Positions 12,240 to 22,856 are shown, numbered from the stretch's first letter. The stretch: DNA of 64,000 nt from Ailurus styani (GCA_002007465.1 LNAC01000339.1:1465276-1529275), one strand, 5' to 3'. The notes: a model not told the origin generated them from the letters alone. A program made the numbers and translations.

Positions 12240-12796
12240 TGGCCTGTTTTTTAAACGTGGAAAGAATGAATGGCACCTCACACTGGATTACATAATGTTA
12301 ATAGCATAGTTTCTCCAGTCCAGCAACCTCCCCATACCCAATATTATTCAAATTACTGACTCCATCCAACCAGCAAGTGGTAAATACTTGGTAGTCATAG
12401 ATTTGGCTAATATGTTCAGAGTCTATTTCAATAGCCTTTCAGGTGTGTTTGTCTTCATATTCCAAGACACACAGGAATACATGCTTTTCTGGCTACCTAT
12501 AGGCCACTTCAGCATCTCTGTGATCATGCAAAATCTTTGCAGGCATGATCTTAAGGGCACCTAAGTTTCTACAGGAGCACAGGTATGCCATCACACTGAT
12601 GACATCCTTCTCCAAGGAGATTCATTTCATACACTCATTCAGGACATACAAAGAGTCACCAATGGGTTCATGAAAAGGAAACAGGTCATTGTCCCAAAGG
12701 TAGTGCAAGACCCTACCACTTCAGGTAAATTCCTGAAAACTGCTCCATCCCTTACACTGTCGAGAAACAGCTGTTGACTATCTCAGTATTCCTGAT
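12240..12796 (+). pseudogene. Decayed retroviral reverse transcriptase
   Basis: Reverse-transcriptase remnant. A WHLTLDY-like motif is encoded near 12270, a VIDLAN-like motif near 12393, and the YxDD catalytic-loop position reads HTDD at 12592-12603. The aspartates of the loop are kept, while the usual tyrosine position is histidine. There is an in-frame stop shortly upstream and many indels, so it cannot be active. The sequence is cut at about 12796 by the GPX1 retropseudogene. The pattern after the YxDD resembles ERV-L/ERV-S pol more than gammaretroviral pol, but this is by eye. Confidence 0.8.
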
Positions 12797-12836
12797 GGTT
12801 GGTTGGTTGGTTGGTTGGTTGGTTGATTGGTTTCCC
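12797..12836. repeat. (GGTT)n simple repeat, tail of the retropseudogene
   Basis: About eight GGTT units, broken once by GATT. On the minus strand it reads (AACC)n and lies at the 3' end of the GPX1 copy, so it probably grew from the poly-A tail. Confidence 0.85.
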
Positions 12837-12935
12837 CAACACTAGGCACTTTATCACTTGGTCTGCCGGGGGGAGGGAGGTGTGGTAGGGGCTGGGATGG
12901 ACAGACCAGTGCCCATGTTGGAGGATTTTCTTGGA

Positions 12936-12985
12936 CATCAAACATTTGTCCATGCACTTAGAGGAAACACAGTCTTAGATGAATC
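12936..12985 (-). other. Decayed SECIS element of the GPX1 pseudogene
   Basis: This is the position of the selenocysteine insertion element in the GPX1 3' UTR. The conserved loop stretch TTTCCTCTAA is still present and the 3' UGAU side survives (12937-12940 complement). The 5' AUGA quartet has changed to a TAAG-containing form at about 12971-12980, so the non-Watson-Crick core should be broken. Confidence 0.65.
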
Positions 12986-13487
12986 TCTGCCAACCCCCCT
13001 CCCCAGGGCAGTGCTGAGACTGCCAAGCAGCAAGGTTAGGAGGGCAGTCTTGAGCACATTGGGACCCTGGAGAAGCATAGCTTCAAAATCCAGTTCCATG
13101 TCACTGGTTGGAAAGTGGCAACTCCAACTGCACATGGACACACTGTCCAGTCCCACCAGGAACTTCTTGAAGTTCCAAGGGATATTGTTGCAGCACACTG
13201 GAGACCAGGTGATGAACTCAGGATTAGTTAGGAGCCCGGTAGCATCACCCTAGCCAGCTTTGGCAGACCCTTCTGCAGGAAGGAGAAAAGCAGGTGCATC
13301 TGTGCGCAGTTCGCCTGGCAGTTCTTGAAGACCCTGAATTGGGTTCCAACCCACCTCCTGATGGGTCGTACTTGAGAGAATTTGGGATCCCTTTGTTCTT
13401 GGTGTTCTCCCCTGACAGATTTACCCAGACCTTAGGCAAAGGCACCACTGCAACTCATCCATGGCTGTAGTTCCAGATTGTTGTTCC

Positions 13488-13490
13488 TCA
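13488..13490 (-). other. UGA codon at the selenocysteine position of the GPX1 pseudogene
   Basis: On the minus strand the codon after an ENVASL-coding stretch is TGA, followed by a GTT/GGAACAAC context. In GPX1 this is the catalytic selenocysteine. It is a feature inherited from the parent mRNA, not a pseudogene-specific mutation. Confidence 0.85.
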
Positions 13491-13644
13491 GAGTGAGGCC
13501 ACATTCTCCATGAGCAGCACCTTGCTTCACAGGGGGCCCAGACATACAGGAAACTCTGAGAAGCTGCAGGGGCAGGGTGTGCTGAGCTGAGTGAGCAGTA
13601 CAGAAAGGAAGTAGAGAAAGGAAACTTCTAACTAGGAAAGCCAA

Positions 13645-14430
13645 AACAAGTCCAAGTGTTTTCTTTGGGTTCTGGAGACAATATATTCCTAGTTTACTAA
13701 TCTTATATACACCCATTTATGCTGATACACTGTTACCCACAGTCTACTATGAATGGTAACTTCTACAGCAAAAGGTTCTAGAATCTGTCCAAATTGCAAT
13801 ACAACAGGCACATCCATTAGTGGACCCTACAGACATCTTCGCTCTAAGGGCTTTGGCAAACTTCTCTCAATCTTCCTGGAGTCCTTGGTCTACCCATGGT
13901 GGCAAAAGTTTGCCCAAGGGCTTCCAGTATAAGAAATTTCCCTCCTTGGTCCCATTCTATTCTATATCATTAAAGTGGTAATTGCTGGCTGCACCCTGAG
14001 TTTTCCTGAAAACAGAGGATTTATAGGACCTGAGCCTCCATACCCAGATGCCCATTTTGCCTTGCATGATGGAAGCAGCAACCCATGGGTTCAGCATGGT
14101 CATTAAAGTCTCCTTGCTACAAGATGGAACCAAATCTGGACCCTCGGGTTTATCTCACCTATGGGAAGCCAGTGGCAAGGGGTATTATCTTATTCTTACA
14201 TCCTTGCCAAATGCCACAGTGATGGAGGAGGTCATCCCTCTTCTGCACCCTTTAGCTTCCTGAGAAGCCCCATGGTATCACTTGAATGAGCATCCAAGGG
14301 AGTTCATATAAAGTTCGCAGAGCCACAATTACACAATATGGAGCTCTCTGGAGAGTTACTATTTCTTATCCTTTAACTGCATGTTCCAGACTGAGACTGG
14401 AACAAAAGAATCAACAAAACAGGCTGAACT
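13645..14430 (+). pseudogene. Decayed retroviral pol, connection/RNase H side
   Basis: The pol frame resumes after the GPX1 insertion with an FFGFWRQYIP-like motif near 13660, typical of the segment after the RT thumb, and an IQQAHPL stretch near 13795. RNase H catalytic residues were not identified. Stops and shifts are present throughout. Continuity with the 12240-12796 fragment supports one original pol. Confidence 0.7.
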
Positions 14431-14452
14431 TTAGTCAGCCATATATATATAT

Positions 14453-14586
14453 AATTTTTTTTTTTTAAGTAGGCTCCACACCCATCATGGAGCTCAATGT
14501 AGGGCTTGAACTCATGACCCTGAGATCAAGACCTGCGTTGAGATCAAGAGTCAGATGCTTAACCAGCTGAGCCACCCATGTGCCCC
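14453..14586 (-). mobile_element. Can-SINE (SINEC), short old copy
   Basis: Minus-strand SINE lacking most of the CT-rich part, within the retroviral internal region. The imperfect target duplication is TAGTCAGCCAT (about 14432) and TAGTTAGCCAT (about 14588). Confidence 0.88.
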
Positions 14587-15057
14587 TAGTTAGCCATCTT
14601 AACATGGAATGGCTTGGCCAAAAGTGAGACTCATCGGTACATTTTTTCTGACTCCAAAGTCCGGCCCAGTCTAATGGAAGCAACAATTCTTTATTCAAGA
14701 TTTTCCCTTTGGAATAAAGAAATCTGGGTATCTCTTGCCTCACAGATACCCAAAATAAATTAAGGTTATACATATCTCTGCACACGTGAAAGCCATAGTA
14801 CAAGTATCACTAAGATAAGCCTTCACTCTTTATCCCCTTTGGAGTTCCAGATATTATTGATAGCGACCAAGGCACTTACTTCTCTTCTCAAAATATACAG
14901 TGCTGGGCTCTTACAAGGAATTTGACAGAACTTTCAACATTCTTACCAGTTTCAGGCTACAGGGTTCATAAAGCACCATAATATCTTACTTAAATGAGAT
15001 CAAATTCAATTAAATGAAACATGGCACATTTTAGTCATCAGTCAAATAACAGGGATA
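14587..15057 (+). pseudogene. Decayed retroviral integrase region
   Basis: Encodes an IDSDQGTYF-like motif at about 14855-14885, the second catalytic-aspartate region of retroviral integrase (usual pattern DxGxxF). The frame is interrupted soon after. The stretch ends at the 3' LTR with no recognisable env between, so env was lost or never present, as in many ERV-L elements. Confidence 0.7.
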
Positions 15058-15400
15058 AATTGTAACAAAGAGTCTGACTCCATTTTTGATGCTTCACTGC
15101 TCACAGCTTTCAAGCCCCTTTCTCTTTTCTCTTTTCTCCTCTTTCCTGCCTGTATCAGGCAGGCTGATAAGAAAGTACATTTGTTTCCTCCTGAGAACTG
15201 GCAGGAAATTCAGATCACATGAACCCTGGCCAGTACACAAAAACACTTACCCAGTTCAAAACTCCAACTCAGTTTCCCTTTCCTGTACTCTCAAAACATT
15301 TGGGAGCCAGCTTGGGAGCCTTGCCCTACTCTCTTCACAAAACCTCATTAAATGAACAAAAAACTCTCACACCCTCTTGAGTTACGTGCTGTGTCACCCA
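15058..15400 (+). repeat. 3' LTR of the endogenous retrovirus
   Basis: Starts TGTAACAAAGAGTCTGACTC and ends near GTGTCACCCA. An ATTAAA poly-A-signal-like word lies near 15347. It matches the 5' LTR in the first 60 bp and again around the AAATTCA block, and adds a CT-rich insert (about 15120-15150). Confidence 0.7.
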
Positions 15401-15844
15401 TCTTGACATTTAAATCAAATTTGGGGTGGGTGCATCTATCCCATCTCTAATAAGTGACTTCAAATATCATTTAATTTTTAAAAATCAAATAAAAATTAAT
15501 TTTAAAGTAAGTTAAATTTATTAAGAATAAAAGTGTTTGATGGACTTGGTACTATTTGAAATAGGAGGAAAATATTTATTCTCCAATTTTGATAAGTTAA
15601 TTCCATATATTAAAAATTTCTAAACTAACCATTACAGGATAGGAATAAACAACTTAATATCCAGTATACAAAAGAAATTGATATGAGAAAAAATCCATTT
15701 GCTCTAAGGCAAAAATGGAGAAAAAAATTACAAAAGTAATAAGGAAAATCATACAATACTGTGTTAGAAATTAAATTATGATTAATTAGAAAAAAATGCA
15801 AATTACCTAAATGTTTCCCTAAAAAGATGAATTTTCAAGCCATA
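15401..15844. other. Unassigned AT-rich sequence
   Basis: No feature identified between the 3' LTR and the next L1 piece. Confidence 0.4.
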
Positions 15845-16235
15845 TTTTAAAATTGTGCTCTATGCTGTCTACAAGTACATCCCAAATATAGGAATACATT
15901 CATGCTCAGAGTAAAAAGATAAAATAAAATACAGGGAAATGCCAAATTTAAAAAGCTGATACAAAAACTAATATCAGAGAAAGTAGACCTTAAGACAAAA
16001 ATTAGTAAAGAAAAAGAGAGAACTACATGGTAACAAAATTTAAGTGCGTATGTGTGCAATAACATAACCTAATAAATATAAAGCAAAAAAAAATAAAAAA
16101 ATAAAAAAATCCACAAGAAAAAGTCCTCATTAAAATGGGAGATAGCTTTTTCAGTAATCAATTGTTCAATCAGTAAAAGATGAATGTCCCAAGTGATCTA
16201 GAATTTTGACAAGAATTGACATGATCATCTTTTTA
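15845..16235 (+). mobile_element. Old L1 ORF2 fragment, sense
   Basis: A TACATCCCAAATATAGGAAT block near 15875, then CTAATATCAGAGAAAGTAGA and CCTTAAGACAAAAATTAGTA near 15970-16010. These are sense L1 ORF2 words from upstream of the RT core. It may belong to the same old L1 as 9930-10790 and 18290-19805. Confidence 0.7.
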
Positions 16236-16310
16236 AATTTTTATACTATAAAATATACATAATGATATAACATCTCATTGTGGTATTCCCTTGTATTCCT
16301 CATTTATATA

Positions 16311-17124
16311 CAGGCATACCTCAGAGATATTGCAGGTTCAGTTCCAAACTGTCATAATAAAGTGAATATCACCATAAAGCAATATATCAATAAATGCTTT
16401 GGTTTCCCAGTGCATATACAAGTTATATTTACACTATACTGTCATCTATTAAGTGTGCAATAGCACCATGTCTAAAAAAACACCAAAACATACATACATA
16501 CCTTAATTTAAAAGTACTTTATTGCAAAAAAAAAAAAAAAAAGTACTTTATTGCTCCCCCCCAAAAATAACATAACATAAAATAATAAAAATACTTTATT
16601 TTTCTCAATAAAATAAGACAAAATAAAATATAAAATAAAAAAATCTTTATCATTGGGTGCCTGGGTGGCTCAGTGGGTTAAAGCCTCTGCCTTCGGCTCA
16701 GGTCATGATCTCAGGGTCCTGGGATCGAGGCCCGCATCGGGCTCTCTGCTCAGCAGGGAGCCTGCTTCCTCCTCTCTCTCTGCCTGCCTCTCAGCCTACT
16801 TGTGATCTGATCTCTCTCTCTCTCTCTGTCAAATAAATAAATAAAATCTTCAAAAAAATCTTTATCATTAACAACATGCTTTCATTTCAACAGTTGTAAT
16901 TACTGATCACAGATCACCATAACAAATTTAATAATAATGAAAAGGTTTGAAATAGGGCAAGAATTTCCACACTGCAACACAGAGACACAAAGTGAACAAA
17001 TGTTACTGCAAAAGTGGAGCCAATAGACTTACTCGCTGCATTGTTGCCACAAACCTTCAATTTATAATAATGCAATATCTGCAAAGTGCAATAAAGTGAA
17101 GCACAATCAAACAAGGTACACCTG
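16311..17124 (+). mobile_element. Tigger1-like DNA transposon (mariner/pogo group), internally deleted
   Basis: Both terminal inverted repeats are present: CAGGCATACCTCAGAGATAT at the left and the complementary AAGGTACACCTG at the right. The left flank is TA, the usual insertion target; the right flank is CA. Internal words such as GATCACAGATCACCATAACA and AGACACAAAGTGA match the 3' end of Tigger1. The transposase core is absent, so this is a non-autonomous relic. A SINE lies inside it at 16655-16854. Confidence 0.9.
16655..16854 (+). mobile_element. Can-SINE (SINEC), young mustelid-type
   Basis: Full-length plus-strand copy close to the young consensus. Target duplication AAATCTTTATCATT at about 16641-16654 and 16855-16868. 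Inserted in the Tigger1 relic. Confidence 0.95.
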
Positions 17125-17445
17125 CATGCTCTTTAGTGAAGCGCCTGTTTGAATCTTTTGCCCATATTATGGGAGTTTTTTTCCTTATTAAGGAGTTTTG
17201 AGAGATTATCATAAATTCTAGATGCAGTATTTTATGAAATATCTGATTTGTAAATATTTTCCCTAGTCTATGGCTTTTCTTTTCATTCCTAGCAGTCTTT
17301 CAAATTTTAATTTGGAAAAAGCCCAATTCATTAATTAGTTCTTTTGATGATTCACATTTTTGTTGTCATATCTAAGAAATCTTTGCCTATGTCAAAGACA
17401 CAAATGTTTTCTGTTATGTTTTCTTCTAGAAGTTTTACAAAATTT

Positions 17446-17648
17446 TTTTAAAGATTTATTTATTTATTTATTTGACAGAGAGAGAGAGGGAGGGAGATCA
17501 CAATTAGGCAGAGAGGCAGGCAGAGAGAGAGGGGGAAGCAGTCTTTCTGCTGAGCAGGGAGCCTGATGCAGTACTCAGTCCCAGGACCCTGAGATCATGA
17601 CCTGAGCCAAAGGCAGAGGTTTAATCCACTGAGCCAACCAGATGCCCA
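17446..17648 (-). mobile_element. Can-SINE (SINEC)
   Basis: Full-length minus-strand copy inside the antisense L1. Target duplication AAGTTTTACAAA(A)TTT on both sides (about 17430 and 17649). Confidence 0.95.
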
Positions 17649-18289
17649 AAGTTTTACAAATTTAAGTTTAATGCTATAAACTTGCCTTTAAGTAGTCTAA
17701 TGACATCTCACCAAGTAAGATATATTTTTATCTTTATTCGGATAAAAATAATTTCTAATTTCTATTTTTATTCCTTCATCGACCCATTGGTTATTTAGAT
17801 GTGTGTTGTTCAATTTCAAATACTTGAGAATTTTCCAGAAATCTATTATTTATTTTAAATTTAATTTGATTATAGTTATAAAACATACTTTGAATGACTT
17901 GACTATTTTTAAAATTTTTAACACTTGTTTTGTAGTCCAGAATGTGGTGTAACTTAATAAATGGGTTTTTTTGTACAGTTGAAAAGGTCTACAGTCTGCT
18001 CATGTTGAATATAATAGTCTAAATATAAAAATTAGGTCAGATTAGTTGATAGCTTTGTTCAAATCTTCTCTGTCCTTACCAATTTTCTGTCGACTTGCTA
18101 TATCAATTATTGGGAGTGGGGTACTGATATGCTCCAACTATTGCTTATATGGACTTGCTTATTTCTTCATTCAGTTCTATCAATTTCTGCTTCACGTATT
18201 TTGAAGTTCTGTTATATGCATAAGCATTTAGGACTGTTATACTGAAAATGTAAAATAAGCCTGTTAAAGGGAAATAAGTCTTGTTCATA

Positions 18290-19805
18290 AATGAGGAGAT
18301 TCAGTATTACACAGATGTCAGTTCTCTGCATATTGATCCAAAGAATCAATACTATTCCAATCAGAATTGTAACATGCCTTATTTTACGGGATTTAATTAG
18401 TTCTTTTGTATATGAAGGACAAATAGCCAAGAATAGTCCAGATTCTTCTAAAGTAAAGATAAAAGGGATGTTTGTCTTCCCATATGTTAAGACTTATTAT
18501 GTATTTATTGTAATTAAAATTTTGTAGTACTGTTCAGGAATAGAAAATTACCAATAGGACAAAATAAAGAACCAAGAAATCAAGTCAAGTATATAGTCTT
18601 GACTATGACAGAGTTGTCCCTGCATCTCAGTGGGAAAGAATGGTTTATTCATTTAATAGTGCTGTGGCAAATCTGCATCACTGAAAAAAAATTAGGTTGC
18701 TTTCCTGCCCTATACCATAAGCAAAAATCAATTTCATATAATTAAAGTCCTAAATATTAAAAGTAAAAATAAAGTTTTGGGAAAACAGGATATAAAATCC
18801 TTTGACTTTTGGGTGGAGAGGGACCTCTTTAGACATGGAATTTGAAAGACAAGGAATTGACAAATTTAACTAAATTAAAATAAAAGCTTCTATGTAAGAA
18901 AGTTACTATAAGCAGAGTGGAAATTAAAACCATAAATAGGAGCTGCTAATTGAAAACATATAACTGACAAAAAAATTGTGTACAGGATACATCATTTTTA
19001 AATCATTGAAGAAAAGAAAAAGAGCATAAAGAAAAAGGACTTGAGGCACAAAGCTGAAGAATCCTAAACAATCAATAAGCATAAAACATACTCAACCTTA
19101 TTAATAATTAGGGAAATAGAAATTAAATCTCCAGTGAATTAACATTTCATAATGGAAAATTGACAAAAGTTATAAGTACAACCACTTTGGAAAATAATTT
19201 AGCAGCATTTTATAAAGGTGATTTTCCTAGGCAATGATAACAGCAATTTCACTCTGTTTTCTATCCTACGCAAACTTATGTACATATGCCCCAGGCAACT
19301 GTTCAAAACTATAATAGCAACACTGTAGTAGTAGAAAATTGTAAACAAACAAAATGTCATTTGACGTAAAATAAGTAAATAAACGTTAGTATTGTCATAT
19401 GCTAGAAGATTATGCAGCAATGAAAATAAGTAAAAAATAATAAATTGTTGCTACATGGGAAAACATAAATTTTTGAAACATAAGGTTGGGCAGGAAAAAA
19501 GTCAATTGTAAACAAATATACAAAGTATAACTAAGTTATAAAAAGACACACAAAAGTAAAACTGTATATTGTATAGGGATACAAGTATATAATAAAACTA
19601 AAAGAAAGAAAGGATAGTCCAAATGTAAATTCAGGACAGTGGAAGAGGAAAAAGAATAGGATTTGAGAGAACATATAGGAGACTGTCAAGTAAATGGCAA
19701 TATTTTTTCTGAAAACTATTTGATGGGTACATTGTGTATTTTCTCCTATACATATATTTTATAATATTACTTTATAGACTCAAAATTTAATTTAAATAAT
19801 TAAAA
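18290..19805 (+). mobile_element. Old L1 ORF2 C-terminus and 3' UTR, sense
   Basis: Sense ORF2 C-terminal words in order: CAATACTATTCCAATCAGAA, AAATTAAAATAAAAGCTTCT near 18873, ACTCAACCTTATTAATAATT near 19090, a TATAATAGCAACA block near 19310 and TATGCAGCAATGAAAATAAG near 19410. A 3' UTR to about 19805 follows. All frames are broken. Confidence 0.8.
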
Positions 19806-19818
19806 ACTCAGGGTTCTT

Positions 19819-20005
19819 TTTTTTGAGATTTAGCTATTTATTTTAGAAAGAGAGAGAGAGCAAGGGGACAGGCAGAGGGAGAGGGAATCTCAAGCAGATC
19901 CCGTTGAGTACAGAGCAGGGCTTGATCTCAGGACCCTGAGATCACACATGAGCCAAAACCAAGAGTCAGACACTTAACTAGTTGACTATGCCACCCAGGC
20001 ACCCC
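19819..20005 (-). mobile_element. Can-SINE (SINEC), old copy
   Basis: Minus-strand copy. Flanked by CTCAGGGTTCTT (19807-19818) and CTCAGCATTCTT (20010-20021). Confidence 0.92.
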
Positions 20006-20027
20006 AAAACTCAGCATTCTTAAAATA

Positions 20028-20140
20028 GGGGCACCCGGCTTCTCAGTCAGTAGAACATGTGATTCTTGACCTCAGGGTTGTGAGTTCAAGCCCCACACTT
20101 GGTGGAGAGATTACTTGAAGATAAAAAATAATAAATAAAC
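20028..20140 (+). mobile_element. Short tRNA-derived Can-SINE variant
   Basis: A 113-bp plus-strand element: GGGGCACCCGGCTTCTCAG head, B-box-like GTGAGTTCAAGCCCC, then an A-rich tail without the long CT stretch. Its flanks, CTCAGCATTCTTAAAATA and CTCAGAGTTCTTGAAATA, reuse the target of the neighbouring SINE. Confidence 0.88.
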
Positions 20141-20158
20141 CTCAGAGTTCTTGAAATA

Positions 20159-22190
20159 AAAGCAACCATAAAATGGTTTTTGACTTGAGGCTTTTAAAAA
20201 GAACATAAGAATAAAAGAAAGAAAAGAGTAAACAACCAGCAATTTCCTTTGTGAGACCATGGAGTACTGACCTGCTACCTAGCCAAACAATTATGGAGAG
20301 CACTGTCATTTCAATCACTAGGAGCTATTATTATGTCATATATTTCTGTGTTTGGACAAAACTGTTTCAATTAGTAGTCATCACTTGAACAAATTGTACT
20401 GTTATTTTATAAGAATTTGCTAGGATATCTCTATATATCAGATATTTTCCTTTGTATTTGTACATCGGAACTCCAAATAGCTCCTATTGCAGCATATATT
20501 TTATTTTGTGTATATATGTGTGTGTGGACTATAATTCTCAAGTAAGTTTGGCTAATAAGTTTTATTCATAGGTATTTATTTTTATTTTTGATAAAAGAAA
20601 ACAGAAGCAAAATGGGCTGTTTTACAACGATGTGTGAAATTGTACAATACGATTTTTACAACAAATGGTTTCCTATTTATTGGTATGACTAAAAACAAGA
20701 GGGAAAAGTGCCCAAAAGTTTCTAAAGATGAACTATAACTGGACCATCACTGAGGTGAGTGAATAATGCCGGCATAGAAAAGCAAAAATTCATAATTTGT
20801 TATGAATATACAAACAAAAATATTGAAGGCATTAGAGAATCAAATGCAATTTTAAGAAAATGAATGCATGACCTACGCACTATGGAAAAAATCAACTTAA
20901 TTAGGGTTTGTTACAATAGTTCCTCTTTTTGAACGAAGTCCAGCTCTAATCAAAATCTTCTCACTTGATCAGATGGAGTTGCAGATGAGACTGGTTGAAA
21001 CTATCTATTGTTCTTATTCATTTTAATGTACTGCATTTCAACAGTAAGGAGATATACAAAAGAAAAGCATTTCACTAGCTCTTCAAAGGGGTGTGTTATG
21101 ATTCTAAATGTAATTAAATTAGATGAGTTGCACATCATTTATATTACTAAAAATCTCAAGCAATTTCTGAGATTTCCTCCTCCTGCTGTCCCATCCTTGC
21201 CCTCATCCATCACACCCAAATTCAAAATTACAAAAGCTATGTTGAACTTGTTATTCCATTTAGTAAACAACAGAATATTTTTAATAAAATAGTTTTGCTT
21301 TCCTTTCAGCTGTCCAGCAAATATAAATAGGACTCCATCAACAAATCACTTAATATTCATGTTAACAGAATAGATAATTCACCAGTTTAAAAAAAGTCCA
21401 TTTGCAATTATGAATTGCAGTGATGAATAATCCTTCATTTCTCTATAGCCTCTGTGTTTAAAAAAAAATGCACACATTATACTTTGTACATTTCTCTGAC
21501 TTGCTTCCTATGAATACAGTTGGACAAAATAGATCTAGAAATAACACATTGTACATATATTTCTGTGACTAATGTTTATCCAGCTGCTTCAGAGGCTATT
21601 TAAATATTATCTTTCAGCTATAGGACAACACCAGCTCAGAGATCCAATGTGCATCTCTATGCACATGTTGGCTGAAAAATGCAACAACGTCAGTACATTT
21701 TCTGTTGTTTTTAAGCAGCTGAATTATGGAACAACTTGTTATTCGGGACTACACAACAAATTGTGATTTGGATACTTGTGCAGAGAGTGGAAGTTGAGGC
21801 ACGTGGAGGAGAATTTTAGTTAAAATGCAAAGTGCCTTGAAGAAATAGTTTGTGGAAGTGTGATGGTTATAGTGATAACTCAGAGGCTAGTATGAAAACT
21901 TTGTATTGGAAGCCACAGGATAGGGGTTCTCTGTATATAGTGGTAGGAAATTTAGCGATGTTGTTGCCTATGCTAATGTAACATAAAGTAAAAAATGTGT
22001 TTAATTTGCTAGATGATCTAGCTAAAAAATATTTCAAGATAGAAAGCTGAAAGTGCTACCAGGTTTCTTTAAGGTTCTTGTAGTAAAATGTGAGACGAAA
22101 TAGGTAAGAATTGTTTAAAAAAAAAAATCCAAGACTTAATAGTGTAAATCTAGCCTTTACAGTGTCTTCAGATGGCAAACTACTAAAATT
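20159..22190. other. Unassigned single-copy-looking sequence
   Basis: About 2 kb with no recognised transposon, exon or RNA gene. It is AT-rich with a short TG-rich run near 20515. It is one of the longer repeat-free stretches, but I cannot judge conservation from one sequence. Confidence 0.4.
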
Positions 22191-22194
22191 TAAA

Positions 22195-22310
22195 GAAATG
22201 CTGTGGTGAATGCTGTGAAATGTATAAGTCTGATGATTCACAGACCTGTACTCTATTGGCAAATAATAATAATTTAAATAAATAAATAAAATACCTTTAA
22301 AAATGGCTTA
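22195..22310 (+). mobile_element. Carnivore-type L1 3' tail, very short
   Basis: The same 3' UTR end as at 7358-7552: GTGAATGCTGTGAAATGTAT, GATGATTCACAGACCTGTA and an A-rich tail. Only about 115 bp remain, an extreme 5' truncation. Confidence 0.82.
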
Positions 22311-22659
22311 TGAACAAAGATCAAATCCTGGGCATCCTCAGGAAAGAAAATTTGAAGAATAAGCAGAGGGTGATACTGTTTTGGCAATTATGAAAAAAGC
22401 TGCTTTAAACATCTGTGTATATGTTCCTGTGTGAACATAAATTTCCAACTTCTCTGGATAAATAATATATCCTTGCCAGCATTTGGTTTTACAAGTGTTT
22501 TGGATTTTGGCCCTTCTAATAAGTATGTAGTGGCATCTCGTTGTTTTAATTTGCATTTCCCTAGTGACGTAGGAGGTGGAGTATCTTTTCAGAGGCTTTT
22601 GGCCATTTGTGTATCTTCTTTGATGAGGTGTCTCTTCAAGTCCTTTGCTTATCTATTTA

Positions 22660-22856
22660 TTTTTTCTAAAGATTTTATTTATTTATTTGACAGAGAGAGA
22701 GAGACATGGAGAGAGAGGGAATACAAGCAGGGGGAACGGAAGAGGGAGAAGCAGGCTTCCCACTGAGCCGGATGCAGGGCTGGATCTCAGAACCCTGGAA
22801 CCATGGCCTGAGCTGAAAGCAGATGATTAATGACTGAGCCACCCAGGCACCCCCCC
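22660..22856 (-). mobile_element. Can-SINE (SINEC)
   Basis: Minus-strand SINE within the antisense L1. Target duplication CCTTTGCTTAT at about 22642 and 22857. Confidence 0.93.

Larger units (their letters stand above)
12797..13640 (-). pseudogene. GPX1: Processed (retro)pseudogene of glutathione peroxidase 1
   Basis: Intronless minus-strand copy of the mRNA of GPX1, the cytosolic selenoenzyme that reduces hydrogen peroxide with glutathione. Reading right to left: a degraded N-terminal part, then an ENVASL motif followed by the UGA selenocysteine codon (13488-13490), a NSLKY block near 13370, a WNFKKFLVG motif near 13150, and an EAMLLQGP C-terminus near 13075. A 3' UTR follows with the decayed SECIS region, a GATAAAG poly-A-signal-like site at about 12845-12855 and an A-rich (CCAA)n tail. 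Frameshifts, a deletion after the UGA region, a lost normal stop and several stops make it non-coding. No introns and a 3' tail show retrotransposition. It sits inside retroviral pol, so it arrived later. GPX1 is favoured over GPX2 because the C-terminus and 3' UTR match GPX1. Confidence 0.88.
10797..15400 (+). mobile_element. Endogenous retrovirus with two diverged LTRs and decayed pol
   Basis: About 4.6 kb, bounded by two related LTR-like segments in the same orientation (10797-11017 and 15058-15400). Between them are reading-frame fragments in retroviral pol order: reverse transcriptase, then connection/RNase H side, then integrase. Every part is broken by stops and frameshifts, and no env was recognised. 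The pol word pattern resembles class III (ERV-L/ERV-S-like) elements, but I could not assign a family. It is split by a minus-strand GPX1 retropseudogene (12797-13640) and a SINE (14453-14586). It lies between pieces of an older sense L1. Confidence 0.8.
16265..18245 (-). mobile_element. Old L1 ORF2, antisense, interrupted three times
   Basis: Antisense L1 ORF2 seen at about 16265-16310, 17125-17445 and 17649-18245. Landmarks on the plus strand are ATCTCATTGTGG, GTCATATCTAAGAAATC near 17370, TTGTTTTGTAGTCC near 17925 and TCAGTTCTATCAATTTCTGC near 18170. A Tigger1-like transposon (16311-17124) and a SINE (17446-17648) were inserted into it. The two main blocks come from far-apart parts of ORF2, so sequence between them was deleted. 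Confidence 0.8.

Noticed and set aside
12858..13253. 131-codon plus-strand frame
   Set aside because: Antisense shadow of the minus-strand GPX1 retropseudogene.
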